The notes under the pieces: model-generated
Told to the model about the DNA's origin: nothing
Databases searched by the model: none
The model's input: the letters and a program-made list of their open reading frames with translations, nothing else
Position numbers and translations under genes: made by a program
Part shown: piece after piece, positions 24,340 to 37,200 of the stretch
How positions within the stretch are numbered: position 1 is the first letter of the stretch
Layout of the letters: every line of letters starts with the position of its first letter
From: Pardosa pseudoannulata
Lineage: Eukaryota; Arthropoda; Arachnida; Araneae; Lycosidae
DNA: 64,000 bases
Direction: 5' to 3'
NCBI GenBank assembly: GCA_032207245.1
Contig: CM063508.1
Span: forward strand, 90,429,462 to 90,493,461

Positions 24340-25205
24340 AAATTAATTTTCATTTTTTGATTTATTATTGAATACTCTAGGATTAATACAATTTAGGAGA
24401 TGGGATCAGCCAGATCACAGATCAGGGATATCATATTAGAAAGTATTAAATACTTCCCTTCAATGCAAATGGTCGATGCGCATTTCTTTCACGAATAATA
24501 CAAGCGCTTTTGCTAATATAGTAAATTAATATAAATATTAGTAATTACCATTGTCATTCGTAAGAAACACCAAAAGAAAAGAAAATTATAAAAATAGTCA
24601 TTTTTGTCGAACAAAATGTGTAATTCTTTAAAGAACAGAATGGAGAGATGTTCTAGTTTGAAACACATTAACTAAATTTATTTAATATATTATAAGTTAT
24701 ATAGTCGAAAAATGTTAAAAAGACAAGACTTTTAGAAGTGCACCTATAAAATTTCAAATATTCATAAAATTAAAAAAAAATTATTTGCAAAGAAGTTTAA
24801 AGTAAATTTTAGTAATAATTGTATTGTATATTGGGGTGATAGTTAAGTTGCATTCTTTATAAGATAATTGCATTTTTTTTAACTTTTACTTTTTTCATTC
24901 TGAACTATATTTTAAAATTTAAAGAGATAGAAATACCGAAACAATTGAATGACCACAGACGTTTTAATTAAAACAAAATTTTTATTTCTTCACACGATAA
25001 TACGCACATTCTCCAAAATGTCCCCCTAACCCAAATAAATAACCAAAATTTAAAATAAACTTTAAAAATTTCGCTTTTAAATAATTTTAATCGTAGTAAC
25101 CATGTTAATATGTTTATAACTTAGAAATAAGTTTCTGAATTAATTTACAATATAGGAGGTTTCGAATTCGGCAGGGGAAAATATTTATGGAACGCAGCAT
25201 GATAG
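24340..25205. other. AT-rich stretch without recognised feature
   Basis: No gene or repeat boundary was recognised. Confidence 0.4.
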
Positions 25206-25209
25206 CATT

Positions 25210-25212
<3 letters not shown>

Positions 25213-25300
<88 letters not shown>

Positions 25301-25301
25301 T
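25213..25301. repeat. (TA)n microsatellite, left part
   Basis: Uninterrupted TA repeats except for single-base breaks. It abuts the hAT element and resumes at 26417 on the other side. Confidence 0.95.
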
Positions 25302-26415
25302 CAGTGGCATTGCGGTCCATATGTGCAAGGTGTGCACTGCACACCCTAGCAAAATTATGAGAGATAATATTTTTCTGCACCTATGTCTACCTATCTTTAT
25401 ATGGTAATAATACATATTATTTATAATATATTCAAATATTATGTTGATTTGCTTGCTTGTATTCTCGCAGTACGTGCGGTACTTGGTGCTGCACCACGTA
25501 GCGCGTTCAAAAGCAAACAAACATAAGAAATTTTTATGTGTACGCACTGCACACTAATAGAAAATAACGCTTTATATGTATGGGTTACTGGAGAAGCACA
25601 GCATACTATAGCACTGAGGCAAGTGCAGCTATTTTTCCTGTACTTGGCAGTCAGTATCATCCGAAGGTACGGTTTATTAAGCGTTGTATTAGAACGGGGA
25701 CTTTGGTTTTTTATCTGATTAACTGGCCATACGATTTTGCTGACGGTTAATGTTTAAATTTATATATAAAATATTGTTTTCATGGAAATATAAAGGAAGT
25801 ATTTCATCAATATAAAGTGAAATGTTTTAGTGTGGTAAATTAATTTCGATGATGTATTCTATTTATTGAAATAATTAGCTGAAAAACAATGTTTTGTTTA
25901 AAAAAAAAAGAATTTTAACAGAATAGTCCAAATTTTACCATTCATTGTGTCTTACAGACAGTATATAAGTTATATCTGTAACACCATATCCCTGGTTTTG
26001 TTTTTAAAAATTGTGAAGATGTTTTTTGCAGAATATATTTCCAAATGTTAAAAACAATGAATAAATATAATTTAATCCACTGGCAAAACGAGAAACAGTT
26101 TGTTCTATTGCGCCAGCGTGCAGTGAAATCCTCTGCACGTGGACTAGACTTTCGGTTTGTCGGCACCTATGAGCATCCTGATGAGGCACCGCAGCGGCGG
26201 GCGCCGTGTGGTGCTACGTTTGCTGAAAATATAATTTTTTCGAGGAAATAAAAAGCTTTTCATTATTTTATTAGTAATACGGATAGACGTATGGATTTTG
26301 TGTACAAATGAATAATAAACGTTAAAAAAGTGCTTAATGTACATTTTTATGGTTTTATTATTATTGTTGTTGTTGCTCTCTGCACACCCTGCATGAACAC
26401 CTACTGCAAGCAACT

Positions 26416-26416
<1 letters not shown>
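25302..26416. mobile_element. hAT element inserted in a (TA)n tract, exact 8-bp TSD
   Basis: The left end CAGTGGCATTGCGG...GTGCAAGGTGTGCACTGC pairs with the inverse of the right end CAGTTGCTTGCAG...CATGCAGGGTGTGCAGAG, giving TIRs of about 40 bp with gaps. ACATATAT is duplicated exactly at 25294-25301 and 26417-26424. CAG termini and an 8-bp duplication indicate hAT. At 1115 bp with only short broken frames (25439-25660 minus, 25942-26413), it lacks a full transposase. Internal blocks at 25470-25560 and 26090-26225 are GC-richer and may be residual coding. Confidence 0.75.

Positions 26417-26479
<63 letters not shown>
26417..26479. repeat. (TA)n microsatellite, right part
   Basis: Continuation of the TA tract interrupted by the hAT insertion. 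Confidence 0.95.
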
Positions 26480-26483
<4 letters not shown>

Positions 26484-26677
26484 TCGTTTGTCTATTAACT
26501 ATGATAATGATATGATTGAATCAATCTTCATGAAGTTTTGCATGATGGTACAGCTAAATCTGGGAAATTTTTAGACAGGTCAAATTCCCCGGCGGTCATG
26601 ATGGAGAAGAATGCTAGCTATCCATAGAGGAGAGGTAATTATACAGTACGCTACCACTGGGTATAGTTTTCTTTTAA

Positions 26678-26903
26678 CCCTTAATTTGGCTAAGTCTGCT
26701 ACACCGGACATGTATATTTATAACTACTATATAACATAATTGTCAGTGTTCGCCACAGCGGACATTAATTATCTCAAAAATGGAAAATGATATACATTTT
26801 TTTTTGTTTATTTTACAGAGATCCTAATGTCTATACAGACGTGGGAAAATAACAGAAATTAAAATGAAAAAATATTTGAAAAAACATCTTGTCAAATTAA
26901 GGG
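26678..26903. mobile_element. piggyBac-like MITE, 226 bp
   Basis: Ends are CCCTTAATTTGGC and, inverted, CCCTTAATTTGAC (12 of 13). The left flank is TTAA and the right flank TTGA, a one-base decay of TTAA. Two internal related phrases, GCTACACCGGACAT and GCCACAGCGGACAT, form a short repeat. It differs in sequence from the MITE at 7510. Confidence 0.65.
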
Positions 26904-26907
26904 TTGA

Positions 26908-27896
26908 TAAAGTGAGAAAATCTTAACCTCAAAATCTTAATAATGCGTATTAAAATCTTATTAGTAACTTATATTTGCTTATAATATTGTATATAGTTTT
27001 AAAATGAGTTTTTAAAAATATAAAGTTTTGTGGCTATTTGACTAACTTTTAGTAATTTACTATTATCTATTTTTATTTGGCATATTTCTTTCATTTTAAT
27101 TTTCTCTTTCACGGCGATCTATTCTCTGTTGCTGGGTGCTAATTATCTTCAAAACTGTTTTCATCATTTTATTTATCACGTGCTTAATATATTCTTTTTA
27201 TTTCTATTTGCATTCTATTTAAATAATATCGAACAAATATGCAGATTTTTTTTTCTGTCAGTCGAATGCAGGGATATATCCTTAAATATAACTCTCGTAT
27301 TTTTTAGATGTCTTACGTTTATGAAAAAATAAATAAAGTTATGCATTAGTACATATTTTTATATTAAGTTTATAAATATAAAAATATACGTTATTTTTTA
27401 TTTTGAAAATTGTTTATAGTGATGGTATAACGTCATGCAAAAATTAGTATAAATTCTGAAATAAATATATACTTTATCTGGGAATCTTAATTACTGAAAG
27501 AAGTGGATTTAACGACGGGCAAGCAGATTTTAAATCTACGTCCGTCGATATTCTTGATTTCAGAGAGCCCGCAAAACCTCAACTTCACATTTTCTAATCC
27601 AGTTATCCAATTATAATAACACATTTTCTAATCCAATTTTCATTCAACTGTAAAACCTGGCAGTATCTCTTTATTTATTTTCATTAACAACCAAAGCCCG
27701 AAAACAATGGCAAACAATTACCCTATGTCCCAAACGAATACTTTAATAACGCCAATGATTTCCTTAAAAATATGGCGTACAAGGAGATAATTTGTAAGTT
27801 TACAAAACAAAGAGCTAGAAAAAAAATACTTTCATATTTTAAGTAAAAATTCATTACATTTATATATTGTATTAAAATGTTCGTAAAATATATATA
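26908..27896. other. AT-rich stretch without recognised feature
   Basis: Short open frames only (27129-27332 is Phe/Leu-rich and untypical of a real gene). No repeats were recognised. Confidence 0.4.
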
Positions 27897-27906
27897 TATA
27901 TAAATA

Positions 27907-28705
27907 CAGGGTATCTGCCAAAATAAAATTTTTCAAATCCATGACTTTTCATGACTTTCCCTGATTTAGCAGATCATTTTCCATGACTTTAAAAAGCTTT
28001 CGTTAAAGTATATATGAATAAAACTTCTGATGTACATACAAATAAAATATATGCTTTTAGAGAAATTACAGGAATTTTATCATAAAAAACTATAAATTTA
28101 CTTTATAAGTGTTAATAAACTTACATACATATAAATAAATTGTTGTATCTACATACCTAAGTTTAATCATATAGCAATTTTTCAATCAAAATGTTTCCAA
28201 TTTGAATTCAGGGTACTTTGGTATTATCCAGGTGACCATGAATAATAGCCAAATATAACCCTATAATGTTTATATACAGTATCCCTAGAGATAAACTTAT
28301 ATTTTGTGCAAAAATCGTAACTAATTTTTATTAAAAAATAATGAATATTATATTAATAAAATTTTAATCTACAATTTAAGAAAAAACCAGAATAATATAC
28401 ATTTACCCACCCATTAAGCTTTCTTGCTTTGAGTTTCCTTGGTGAACAAATTTTACTTGGCAATAGGGTCAATAGGATAATACATAAATACCAAACTCAG
28501 TAACTTCAGCCAAATGACAAGTGAAAATAGAATTAAACAATTCAAAGCATTTTTTTTAATCGGCAGTTTAGCGGATCCATGACTTTCCATGACTTTTACT
28601 CATTTTACTTGAAAAATCATGACTTTCCATGACAAAATTAATCCATTGCCTAAATCCCTCATTTTTCATGACTTTTCCTGACTTTCCAGGTGCGCGGAAA
28701 CCATG
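27907..28705. mobile_element. TIR element with repeated CATGACTTT motifs
   Basis: Left end CAGGGTATCTGC and inverted right end CATGGTTTCCGC are similar, and TAAATA flanks both sides (27901-27906, 28706-28711). CATGACTTTCC-type motifs are clustered near both ends (about 27941-27985 and 28575-28690), an unusual subterminal repeat set. The CAGGG terminus suggests a hAT-type non-autonomous element, but the 6-bp duplication is short for that group. Confidence 0.5.
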
Positions 28706-28711
28706 TAAATA

Positions 28712-29812
28712 ACACAAAATATGTTTTGTTTTACAATGTGGTCAAAGTGTATTTTTATTCCTTGGATTGTCTCTTCATTTAGAGTGGTCCAATATTTTTT
28801 TCCTGCGCCCGGAGACTTAGCTAGTCTTGATATGCCTCTAGTTACGCTAAACCCAGATCGAAAGGTGAGTGTAAAACGGCTAGAAAACAGCACAAAAAAG
28901 GAATAAACGAGGGTATTTCATATTTAAGTTGATGCCAATCCTAAATAATCAAAATCAGGTGCTCTGTATATTGGGTCATCATTGCGTATTTCTCTCTTCC
29001 TGTTGAAGTAATACGGACAGGTTTTACAGGAAAGCTGAATAACAATATTCAGTTATGTTTCGCTTATTTGTTTATTTCCTTTTGTATGTTTCTTTAAGTT
29101 CTTATTACATTACTTAAACCCCAGAAGCCATTTAATTTTTACCGCCATGTTTCAATTTATTAAAATAGAATATTTTTAATTATACCGTGCAATCCTAGAA
29201 CAAAAAATTCAACAGGATTGCGTTACTAAAGGTAACATTGGATTTCCGGCTGGGTGAAATTTGACGGAAATTTAATTATTTCTATCTCACTGAATTGCAA
29301 AATATAACTAAGAAGGAGAAGGAAAAAATTTAAAAACCACCAGCCTGTAAAAAATATAATTTTTACAAAACATACAATGGAATTATTGATAATAACTATT
29401 TTATGTAGTACTTTCTCAGAAAAATTCTTTTTTAATTTTAATAATATTTGAAACACTTCATGTCTTGTGTAACACTCATATATCATATCTGTCATTCCTC
29501 TAAAATACATAAACTAATTACTCAAAGATCATAAAATATACATTACTTAAAAAAAGTATGCTTCGACACAATGTGCCAATTCTGTGCTTACAAGATATAT
29601 TATAGACATTTTGTCCATAAAAAAATATTAATAGCTCAGGATTCACGGCCGTAGATGGCGACCAAGTTTTAGAAAGTGGCGGCGAAAAAAAAATGTGCTG
29701 CATCTCCAATTTTTATTTTATCTACGTGTTTTACGTGTGCGCATTATATAGGTAAGTAGAATAGCATCACACCCAACTAAAATGGAAAAAAAGGGCATCT
29801 TCATATTTTAGA
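28712..29812. other. AT-rich stretch without recognised feature
   Basis: Short open frames (28721-28906, 29226-29510 minus) show no recognisable motif. Confidence 0.35.
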
Positions 29813-30530
29813 AATCTTGTCTTCTTTATATAGGGACGATAAACTTCCCTGAACTTTTTCGTAACAAAAACTTTATTACCATCCAGCAGGGATGCAGAAT
29901 ATGTCTGATCGATTCGAGGAAAATTCAGACAGCTATGGAGGAAATTTTAAAATTATATAACCTCTACAAATTCAACTATCATCGAGGACAAACATGCAAT
30001 TTGTTAGTGATAAATAATATATTCTATCACTGTAAAACTTCTTTATTGGAACAAGTATTACAGACGTGTTAGATTTTTTTTAACTCATAGGGAGAATTTT
30101 TAAATCATCCACATTGTATTCTAATAGTCATTAAAATAGTGGTAAAAATACGGAGAAGTTTTCGGGGAAATTTCGGACAATACAAATTGTGTTCTGGGGA
30201 AATATTAGGTCCTGAAACACTTTCTGTTTGCCTGCCATCCAGAGGTTCTCCTGAAACAGCACATCAAGATCTAAACCCCACAGAAAATAAACATGATTAC
30301 ATTTCAAAATATTTGCAGAAAAAGCCAGAAAAAAATAGCGTCTTTATATACAAGGTCCCTTGTCGCCTTAATAGAGACGATAAACTTCTCTGAACTTTTT
30401 CACAACAAAAACTTTACTACCATCCAGAGTTTCTCCCGAAGCAGCGCATCAAAATCCAAACCCCGCGAAAAATAAAAATGATTACATTTCGCGATATTTG
30501 CAGAAAAGGACAGAAAAAAATGCCATCTCT
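29813..30530. repeat. Diverged repeat, about 185-bp unit
   Basis: The block CCATCCAGAG-TTCTCC-GAA-CAGC-CATCAA-ATC-AAACCCC starts near 30235 and again near 30420, a period of about 185 bp. A related block (GACGATAAACTTC-CTGAACTTTTTC, ACAAAAACTTTA-TACCATCCAG) also lies at 29836-29888 and at 30377-30427. About two full units plus a partial one are present. Family unknown. Confidence 0.6.
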
Positions 30531-31607
30531 TATTTTAAGCTTTGAAGAAACTACTTTTTTAGGTGATATATTCCCCCAAAACGGAGGGAGTCCGTCGTGA
30601 AGGAAGGGGGCAACGGAAATGACGGATCGTGTGACATCTGCCGGATGCTCAAATGTTCGTCACCCGCCGTTTTTTTTTTCTTTTTTTTTTCTGATACGAC
30701 ACGCGTTGACCAGCCCGCCTCATATGTACCCCCTTTTGCACTATTCTTACAAGACGGAGTGGCGGAAAATTGGGGGGGAACAGGGAATAAAACGTCATGG
30801 GTGCTCAACACGATCATTTTGATATTTTCATAAACTTTCCATTGAAAGAAGAAAAACCTTTCAAATTGTTGTAAAAAATTACCGCACCATACGTTAGAAT
30901 TTGTAGCTATATAGGAGGGGGGAACTATATAAATACGCAAATATTATGTGTCAATATATTTTGGACACCAAATCATCTATACTGTGAAATTTTATAACTG
31001 CCGTCAAAACAAATACTCAGAGCAATGGTACGTAGAATTTTTTTAAAGAAAACAACACTCACTTGGTGTGGGTACGGAAAACAATAAAATCGTGTACTGT
31101 AGGTACCTAGAAACAATATCGTTATAGACAATTTTAGCATTTGTGCATTCAATATTTATGCAATACCTTAAGTTGTATTTAAAGATTTAATTTAACTTTT
31201 TATGTAATTTAAAATGTAATTATGAATAACGCAATCACTTGTTAATAAAAAAAATAATGGGCTAATTAACCTCTTGGTGATTTTATATTGTATAAAAAGG
31301 AACATATTCAAATAAAACGAAGTGGTATAAAAAAAAATAAGGCAAATAGCAGGACCAGAGTGTTTTTAACTGGCAGCTCATGAAAAGCCTTATCCCCGTC
31401 AAAGTAGGCGGCCAGTTGCAAGAACTTAAAAGATATTTTAATAATATACATATAGAAAGATAAACATTTTCCAGATCGATACTTAAAATAAACCATGTGA
31501 CAACCTTATTCGTTGAAATGGTGGAGATTTGAAGAAGTTAGGTTTCTCCTTTCCACGTTTAATCCCTTTAGAATTCGAAATTCGGATAACTCTCATTCAC
31601 GCTGGAG

Positions 31608-31677
31608 TATAAGACGAATTCCGATTCGAAATTTCAACTTCCTAAATCTCGTAGTTCAGATACAGTGATCAGTGAGT
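31608..31677 (+). promoter_or_regulatory. Possible TATA/initiator core promoter with donor-like site
   Basis: TATAAG at 31608-31613 is followed about 28 bp later by TTCAAC (initiator-like, A at 31636) and then by GTGAGT at 31672-31677, a donor-like hexamer. The spacing fits an arthropod TATA promoter with a very short first exon. Such combinations also occur by chance in AT-rich DNA, and no downstream exon was identified. Confidence 0.2.
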
Positions 31678-33718
31678 AGTTATTCCATTAAGTAAGTAAC
31701 TCAATGCTATTTCTAAGACATATAAAAAACAGTACAGCCACAGAAAGTCTGTAAAAAAGTTACATGTTTTAAAATGACAAATACAAATTTAAAGCGATTA
31801 AGAAAAAAAAGTGATTAAAAAAGTGTGCGTTTCGAATTACTCATATATTCTTATGTGAGTAAGACAAAAAAATTAATGAAAATTAATTCTTTAAAACACA
31901 CAATACTTTTCTTTGACACAAGACGCAACCGATAATGCTTACGAAAAACAGAGAACAAAAAAAATCTTAAGAAAGATCTCAAGAACCAAGTACATATAAA
32001 AAAAACACCCCTCCACAACTTAAAAGGACACGCGGTAAAAAGAGAGTAAAGTTAAAAAAAAAAATTGTCCAACTGAAATGTGGCACACGACTTGAGCGTG
32101 ACCAAACTCGAAAGGGTGCCCAGTTAATTGACTCTTCCTTGCAAGGCGGCTCAATGGTCCCAAAAGTGTCAGAGACCGTCACTGAGCGGTGACCAACTGT
32201 GGCGGCAGTGATCATCGGATTGTGGCTAAGCTCGCCATCGAACAATAGGAGGATGGACCGAGAGCATCTCCACGACAACGCCCAACCAAGGAATAAAAAA
32301 TGGAAAGAAATCAAGACTGCTGAAAAAAAAATTTGAATTAAGTCGGGGAAAATTGCCAGGCACAGATACAAGACAACCGTCCTCATCTGCCGTTAGAGGG
32401 CATCACACGACAGTCAGGATCATTTGGAACAAGAACGAAATTTCATGGTCAAAAAATGGTATATACCAGACCCGTTCGTGAGGGCAGGAGAGGGGGAGGG
32501 GTCGAGCCCTTAAGTAAGCTCCTAAATAATTTTAAAACGCATAAAACCTATTATGAGTTCAAAAAATTATTGATGATAGGCGAAACAAACAAGGGTTTTA
32601 TTTAAAATACAACAAAACTAGCTATAAAAATAAAAACTCAACCTTTAACATTAATATTTTTAAAGTTAACCGACCTAATTTGGCGCCATTGAATTTAACC
32701 GCTTGCAGATGGAGCATTAGCTGCATACTCGAAGGCACGGCCATGGTATATTCTGTGCGTCTGTGGGGTGTGATCAATAACTATAGAATCCTCTGTATGA
32801 ACTTATATATTTCCGCTATACATTCCGAAATGGCTCCACTGATCTCTATGAAGTTTTGTACATTGCTTCAGGTTAAATATTGGAAGACGTTTGGCAGGTA
32901 AAATTGTTCGAAGGTCAAGGTCATGATAGTGGTCAAACGTTTTGCCTCCATTGGGTTTGATGACCATTTAGTAGTAAAAAGTGTGAGTCAGTGTATTTAT
33001 TTCAATTGATCTTTTAAAAACTTTACCCTTGTGATATTAGAATGTGCTATTATATAATACAAGGTCTGATGCCTTTTGGAAAAATTTACTTTAGTTTATT
33101 TTTACTTGGCCACATTTCTTTCTTTATAACTTTGATTTCGCCAGTTTTGAAAATGCCAAACTATTTCGTTTCTGTAAGTAACAGAGGGATCGTTTGCAAA
33201 ATTGAGAGTATTTGAAAAAGAAATCTCTTTTGATTCGTAAAAATTTTGAAAATTCTGAAGAAAATAAATGTTTGACAAATTATACCAGTATTAAAATAAA
33301 TTTGTTACTATTTAATACTGTCAAAGATACTCTTATCTATAATCAGAACTAAAAAAATTTAACGGCATGAAATCGGCCCGAACCATTTGTTAGGAAACCA
33401 ATCATTTTATCACCAAGCCAACAATGTATGTGTAGAGTAAAAGGATAAGAAAGTTTGAAAACCTCTGTTTATTAAAATGATCTAAATTAGATTTGATGGT
33501 ATACTTTTAATAACTGATTAATGAATTGTCATTGTTGATACATTGTATGCAAAATTTCAACTCAACTGGCAATTGGGATTTTAGTGAAAATTTTATTGCA
33601 AGATTTGGATCTAGACAGACATACAGCGAGTTAAATAAGATCATGTTAAAAAAAAGTGTAGAAAGGTACAATGAGTTTGTGGTTTTGAAATCCAAAATCT
33701 ATATTTACATTTGTACAG

Positions 33719-33757
33719 AAAAAAAAGTAGATCGTAGCTCTACAAACCAAACCAAAC
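33719..33757 (+). mobile_element. tRNA-SINE 3' tail fragment
   Basis: GTAGATCGTAGCTCTACAAACCAAACCAAACC matches only the last part of the SINE with its (CCAAA)n tail. 5' truncation is usual for LINE-mobilised copies. Confidence 0.6.
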
Positions 33758-34275
33758 CTTATTTAATCCTTCGAAATCGTTGACACGAATTGACGTCATT
33801 TTTATTCCTGGTTACTGCAGACAACATTCAGGCACCTCTGTCAGCAACATTATTTTAGGCTTTAAAATTTAACATGATACGGGTGTACTTTTGCCTGCAC
33901 TAAGTACACCCGTATGCAACTTACTTATATAGCAAACAAAACAAAACTCCCCAAAAATTAAACATAATTACATATTTTATTGATTTCTAAATTAAATCAA
34001 GCAAATTAAATTAAAATAAACACGCAGTAGTAAATTATAAAGGGTAGATTAAAATTTATGTATTTAATAATGTATAAGTAGCTTTTTTAGCTTTAACAAC
34101 TTCTTTTTCAGAAATTTTTTTCTTGTAGCACACTGACCCTGATTAAAATATTTACTTTTTCCTATAATCAGGGATTCTAGAGTTTGTCTACTCAAATCTG
34201 ACCTAAATTCAGTTTGGTTTTTCCGCACAATACTAAAATTCTTTAACATGCAGCGTTACTCTGTGGAAAGAGTAA

Positions 34276-37200
34276 TACTTTTATTTCACTCTGTAAACTT
34301 CTATTTATTTAATTCTTATTTTTATTGGATGGTTATAGAATGCTTCACCAGCACGATTGAAGGCACAGTAACTCATGCTTAAGCATATCTAAAAGAAAAA
34401 TAAGGTCTAAATATTCTTCACTTAGTAATGAAACTTCTGACAAAATCAGATTCCTTTCAGGATTTTTTTTCTTAATCTAACATCAAATTCATAGTATTTT
34501 CATTTATATTTGTTTATGTGTTTATTTAAATACTGATTTTATAAATAGTTTTGTGTGTGTGTGTAAACAATAAAAAATATATGAACAGTTTGTTTATTCA
34601 GGAGGGATTAAAAAAAACATTTTCACGCATTCAATCCCTAAGTTGTGGCATTTACTTGAGAAAAATCGAAATTTTCCCCCTGCTTAATTTGCAACAATAT
34701 ATCAATAAAAAGATTTTAGAATGTTTATATTGGTAGATTATTTAAATTTTAAATGAATGGAATAGTTTCTATATTTAATATTTTAACAATCTTAAAAAGT
34801 AATGGAATTTTTAGAAAATGAACGGAGTTTAGCTTATATGGAATAGAAACTTTTATTTTACTAACGTCTGTTCCAGCATTACATTTTTTCCCCCTATTTT
34901 ATCTGTCTGAACTAGATTTGGGCGTGATACTGGCGAGGAGTTAATAGATAATTTGTGGTATGTAAATAATACTGCGCATATTAAAATATATATGATGAAA
35001 ACTTAATTAGCCATGATAAATTTAATCCTGTTTTAAATAATTTTATATGTGATGTTTAATATGTTAAAAAAATCCGATTTAAATCAAAAATATAAGTTAA
35101 AAAAAACTTTTAGATGCAGATTTTTACTAACCATGATTTTGATATTTGAATGCTTTCATATTTGAACCTGTTATTATCAAATTTTTATCTTTGCCTTAAT
35201 TACTTTTTAATTACTTTTATTTCACTCTGTAAACTTCTATTTATTTAATTCTTATTTTTATTGGATGGTTATAGAATGCTTCACTAGCACGATTGAAGGC
35301 ACAGTAACTCATGCTTAAGCATATCTAAAGGAAAAATAAGATCTAAATATGCTTAACTTAGTAATGAAACTTCTGGCAAAATCAGATTCCTTTAAGGATT
35401 TTTTTCTTAATATCACATCAAATTCATAGTATTTTCATTTATATTTGCTTATGTGTTTATTTAAATACTGATTTTATAAATAGTTTTGTGTGTGTGTGTG
35501 TAAACAATAAAAAATATATGAACAGTTTGTATTTTCAGGAGGGATTAAAAAAACATTTTCACGCATTTAATTCCTAAATTGTGGCATTTACTTGAGAAAA
35601 ATAGGAATTTCCCCCCTGCTTAATTTGCAACAATATATCAAAAAGATTTTAGAATGTTTATATTGGTAGATTATTTAAATTTTAAATGAATGGAATAGTT
35701 TCTATATTTAATATTTTAACAATCTTAAAAAGTAATGGAATTTTTAGAAAATGAACGGAGTTTAGCTTATATGGAATAGAAACTTTTATTTTACTAATGT
35801 CTGTTCCAGCATTACATTTTTTTTTCTATTTTAGCTGTCTGAACTAGATTTGGGCGTGATACTGGCGAGGAGTTAATAGATAATTTGTGGTATGTAAATA
35901 ATACTACGCATATTAAAATATATATGATGAAAACTTAATTAGCCATGATAAATTTAATCCTGTTTTAAATAATTTTATATGTGATGTTTAATATGTTAAA
36001 AAAATCCGATTTAAATCAAAAGTATAAGTTAAAAAAACTTAGATGCAGATTTTTACTAACCATGATTTTGATATTTGAATGCTTTCATATTTGAACCTGT
36101 TATTATCAAATATTTATCTTTGCCTTAATTACTTTTTAATTACTTTTATTTCACTCTGTAAACTTCTATTTATTTAATTCTTATTTTTATTGGATGGTTA
36201 TAGAATGCTTCACTAGCACGATTGAAGGCACAGTAACTCATGCTTAAGCATATCTAAAGGAAAAATAAGATCTAAATATGCTTAACTTAGTAATGAAACT
36301 TCTGGCAAAATCAGATTCCTTTCAGGATTTTTTTCTTAATCTAACATCAAATTCATAGTATTTTCATTTATATTTGTTTATTTAAATACTGATCTGATAG
36401 TTTTTTTGTGTGTAAACAATGAAAAATATGTAAACAATTTGTAAGTGTATGTTCAGGAGGTATGTTAAAAAAAACACATTTTCACGCAATGAAGCCCTAA
36501 ATTGTGGCATTTACTTGAGAAAAATGCATGAAAAATAGAAATTTTCCCCCCTGCTTAATTTGCAACAATATATCAATAAAATGATTTTAGAATATTTATG
36601 TTGGTAGATTATTTAAATTTTAAATGAATGGAATAGTTTCTATATTTAATATTTTAACAATCTTAAAAAGTAATGGAATTTTTAGAAAATGAACGGAGTT
36701 TAGCTTATATGGTATAGAAACTTTTATTTTACTAATGTCTGTTCCAGCATTACATTTTTTTTCCTATTTTAGCTGTCTGAACTAGATTTGGGCGTGATAC
36801 TGGTAAGGAGTTACATAGATAATTTGTCGTATGTAAACAATATTACACATATTAAAATATATAATATGATGAATATGTTTCATCATATTATATGTTTTTA
36901 TGGAATAGTTTCTATATTTAATATTTTAACAATCTTAAAAAGTAATAATTTTGTCGTATGTAAATGAACGGAATTTACACACATGGTATAGAAACTTTTA
37001 TTTTATAATGAATATGTTTCCAGCATTACATTTTTTTTTCTATTTTAGCTGTCTGAACTAGATTTGGGCATGATACTGGTAAGGAGTTACATAGACAATT
37101 TGTCGTATGTAAACAATATTACACATATTAAAATATATAATATGATGAATATGTTTCATCATATTATATGTTTTTATGGAATAGTTTCTATATTTAATAT

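Larger units (their letters stand above)
30531..34275. other. Largely unassigned stretch with GC-richer islands
   Basis: Islands at 30580-30790 and 32090-32290 stand out from AT-rich DNA. Open frames there (30551-30940 minus, 31979-32386 minus) contain low-complexity Lys or Phe runs from homopolymers and have no recognisable domain. A possible core promoter at 31608 and a SINE fragment at 33719 are listed separately. Segments near 26530-26620 and 32835-32935 share loosely matching phrases (ATGAAGTTTTG, GGTCATGAT) and may be related remnants. Confidence 0.3.

Noticed and set aside
31979..32386. 135-codon minus-strand open frame
   Set aside because: Rich in hydrophobic residues and poly-Phe from homopolymers, with no domain or start context; not convincing as a gene.
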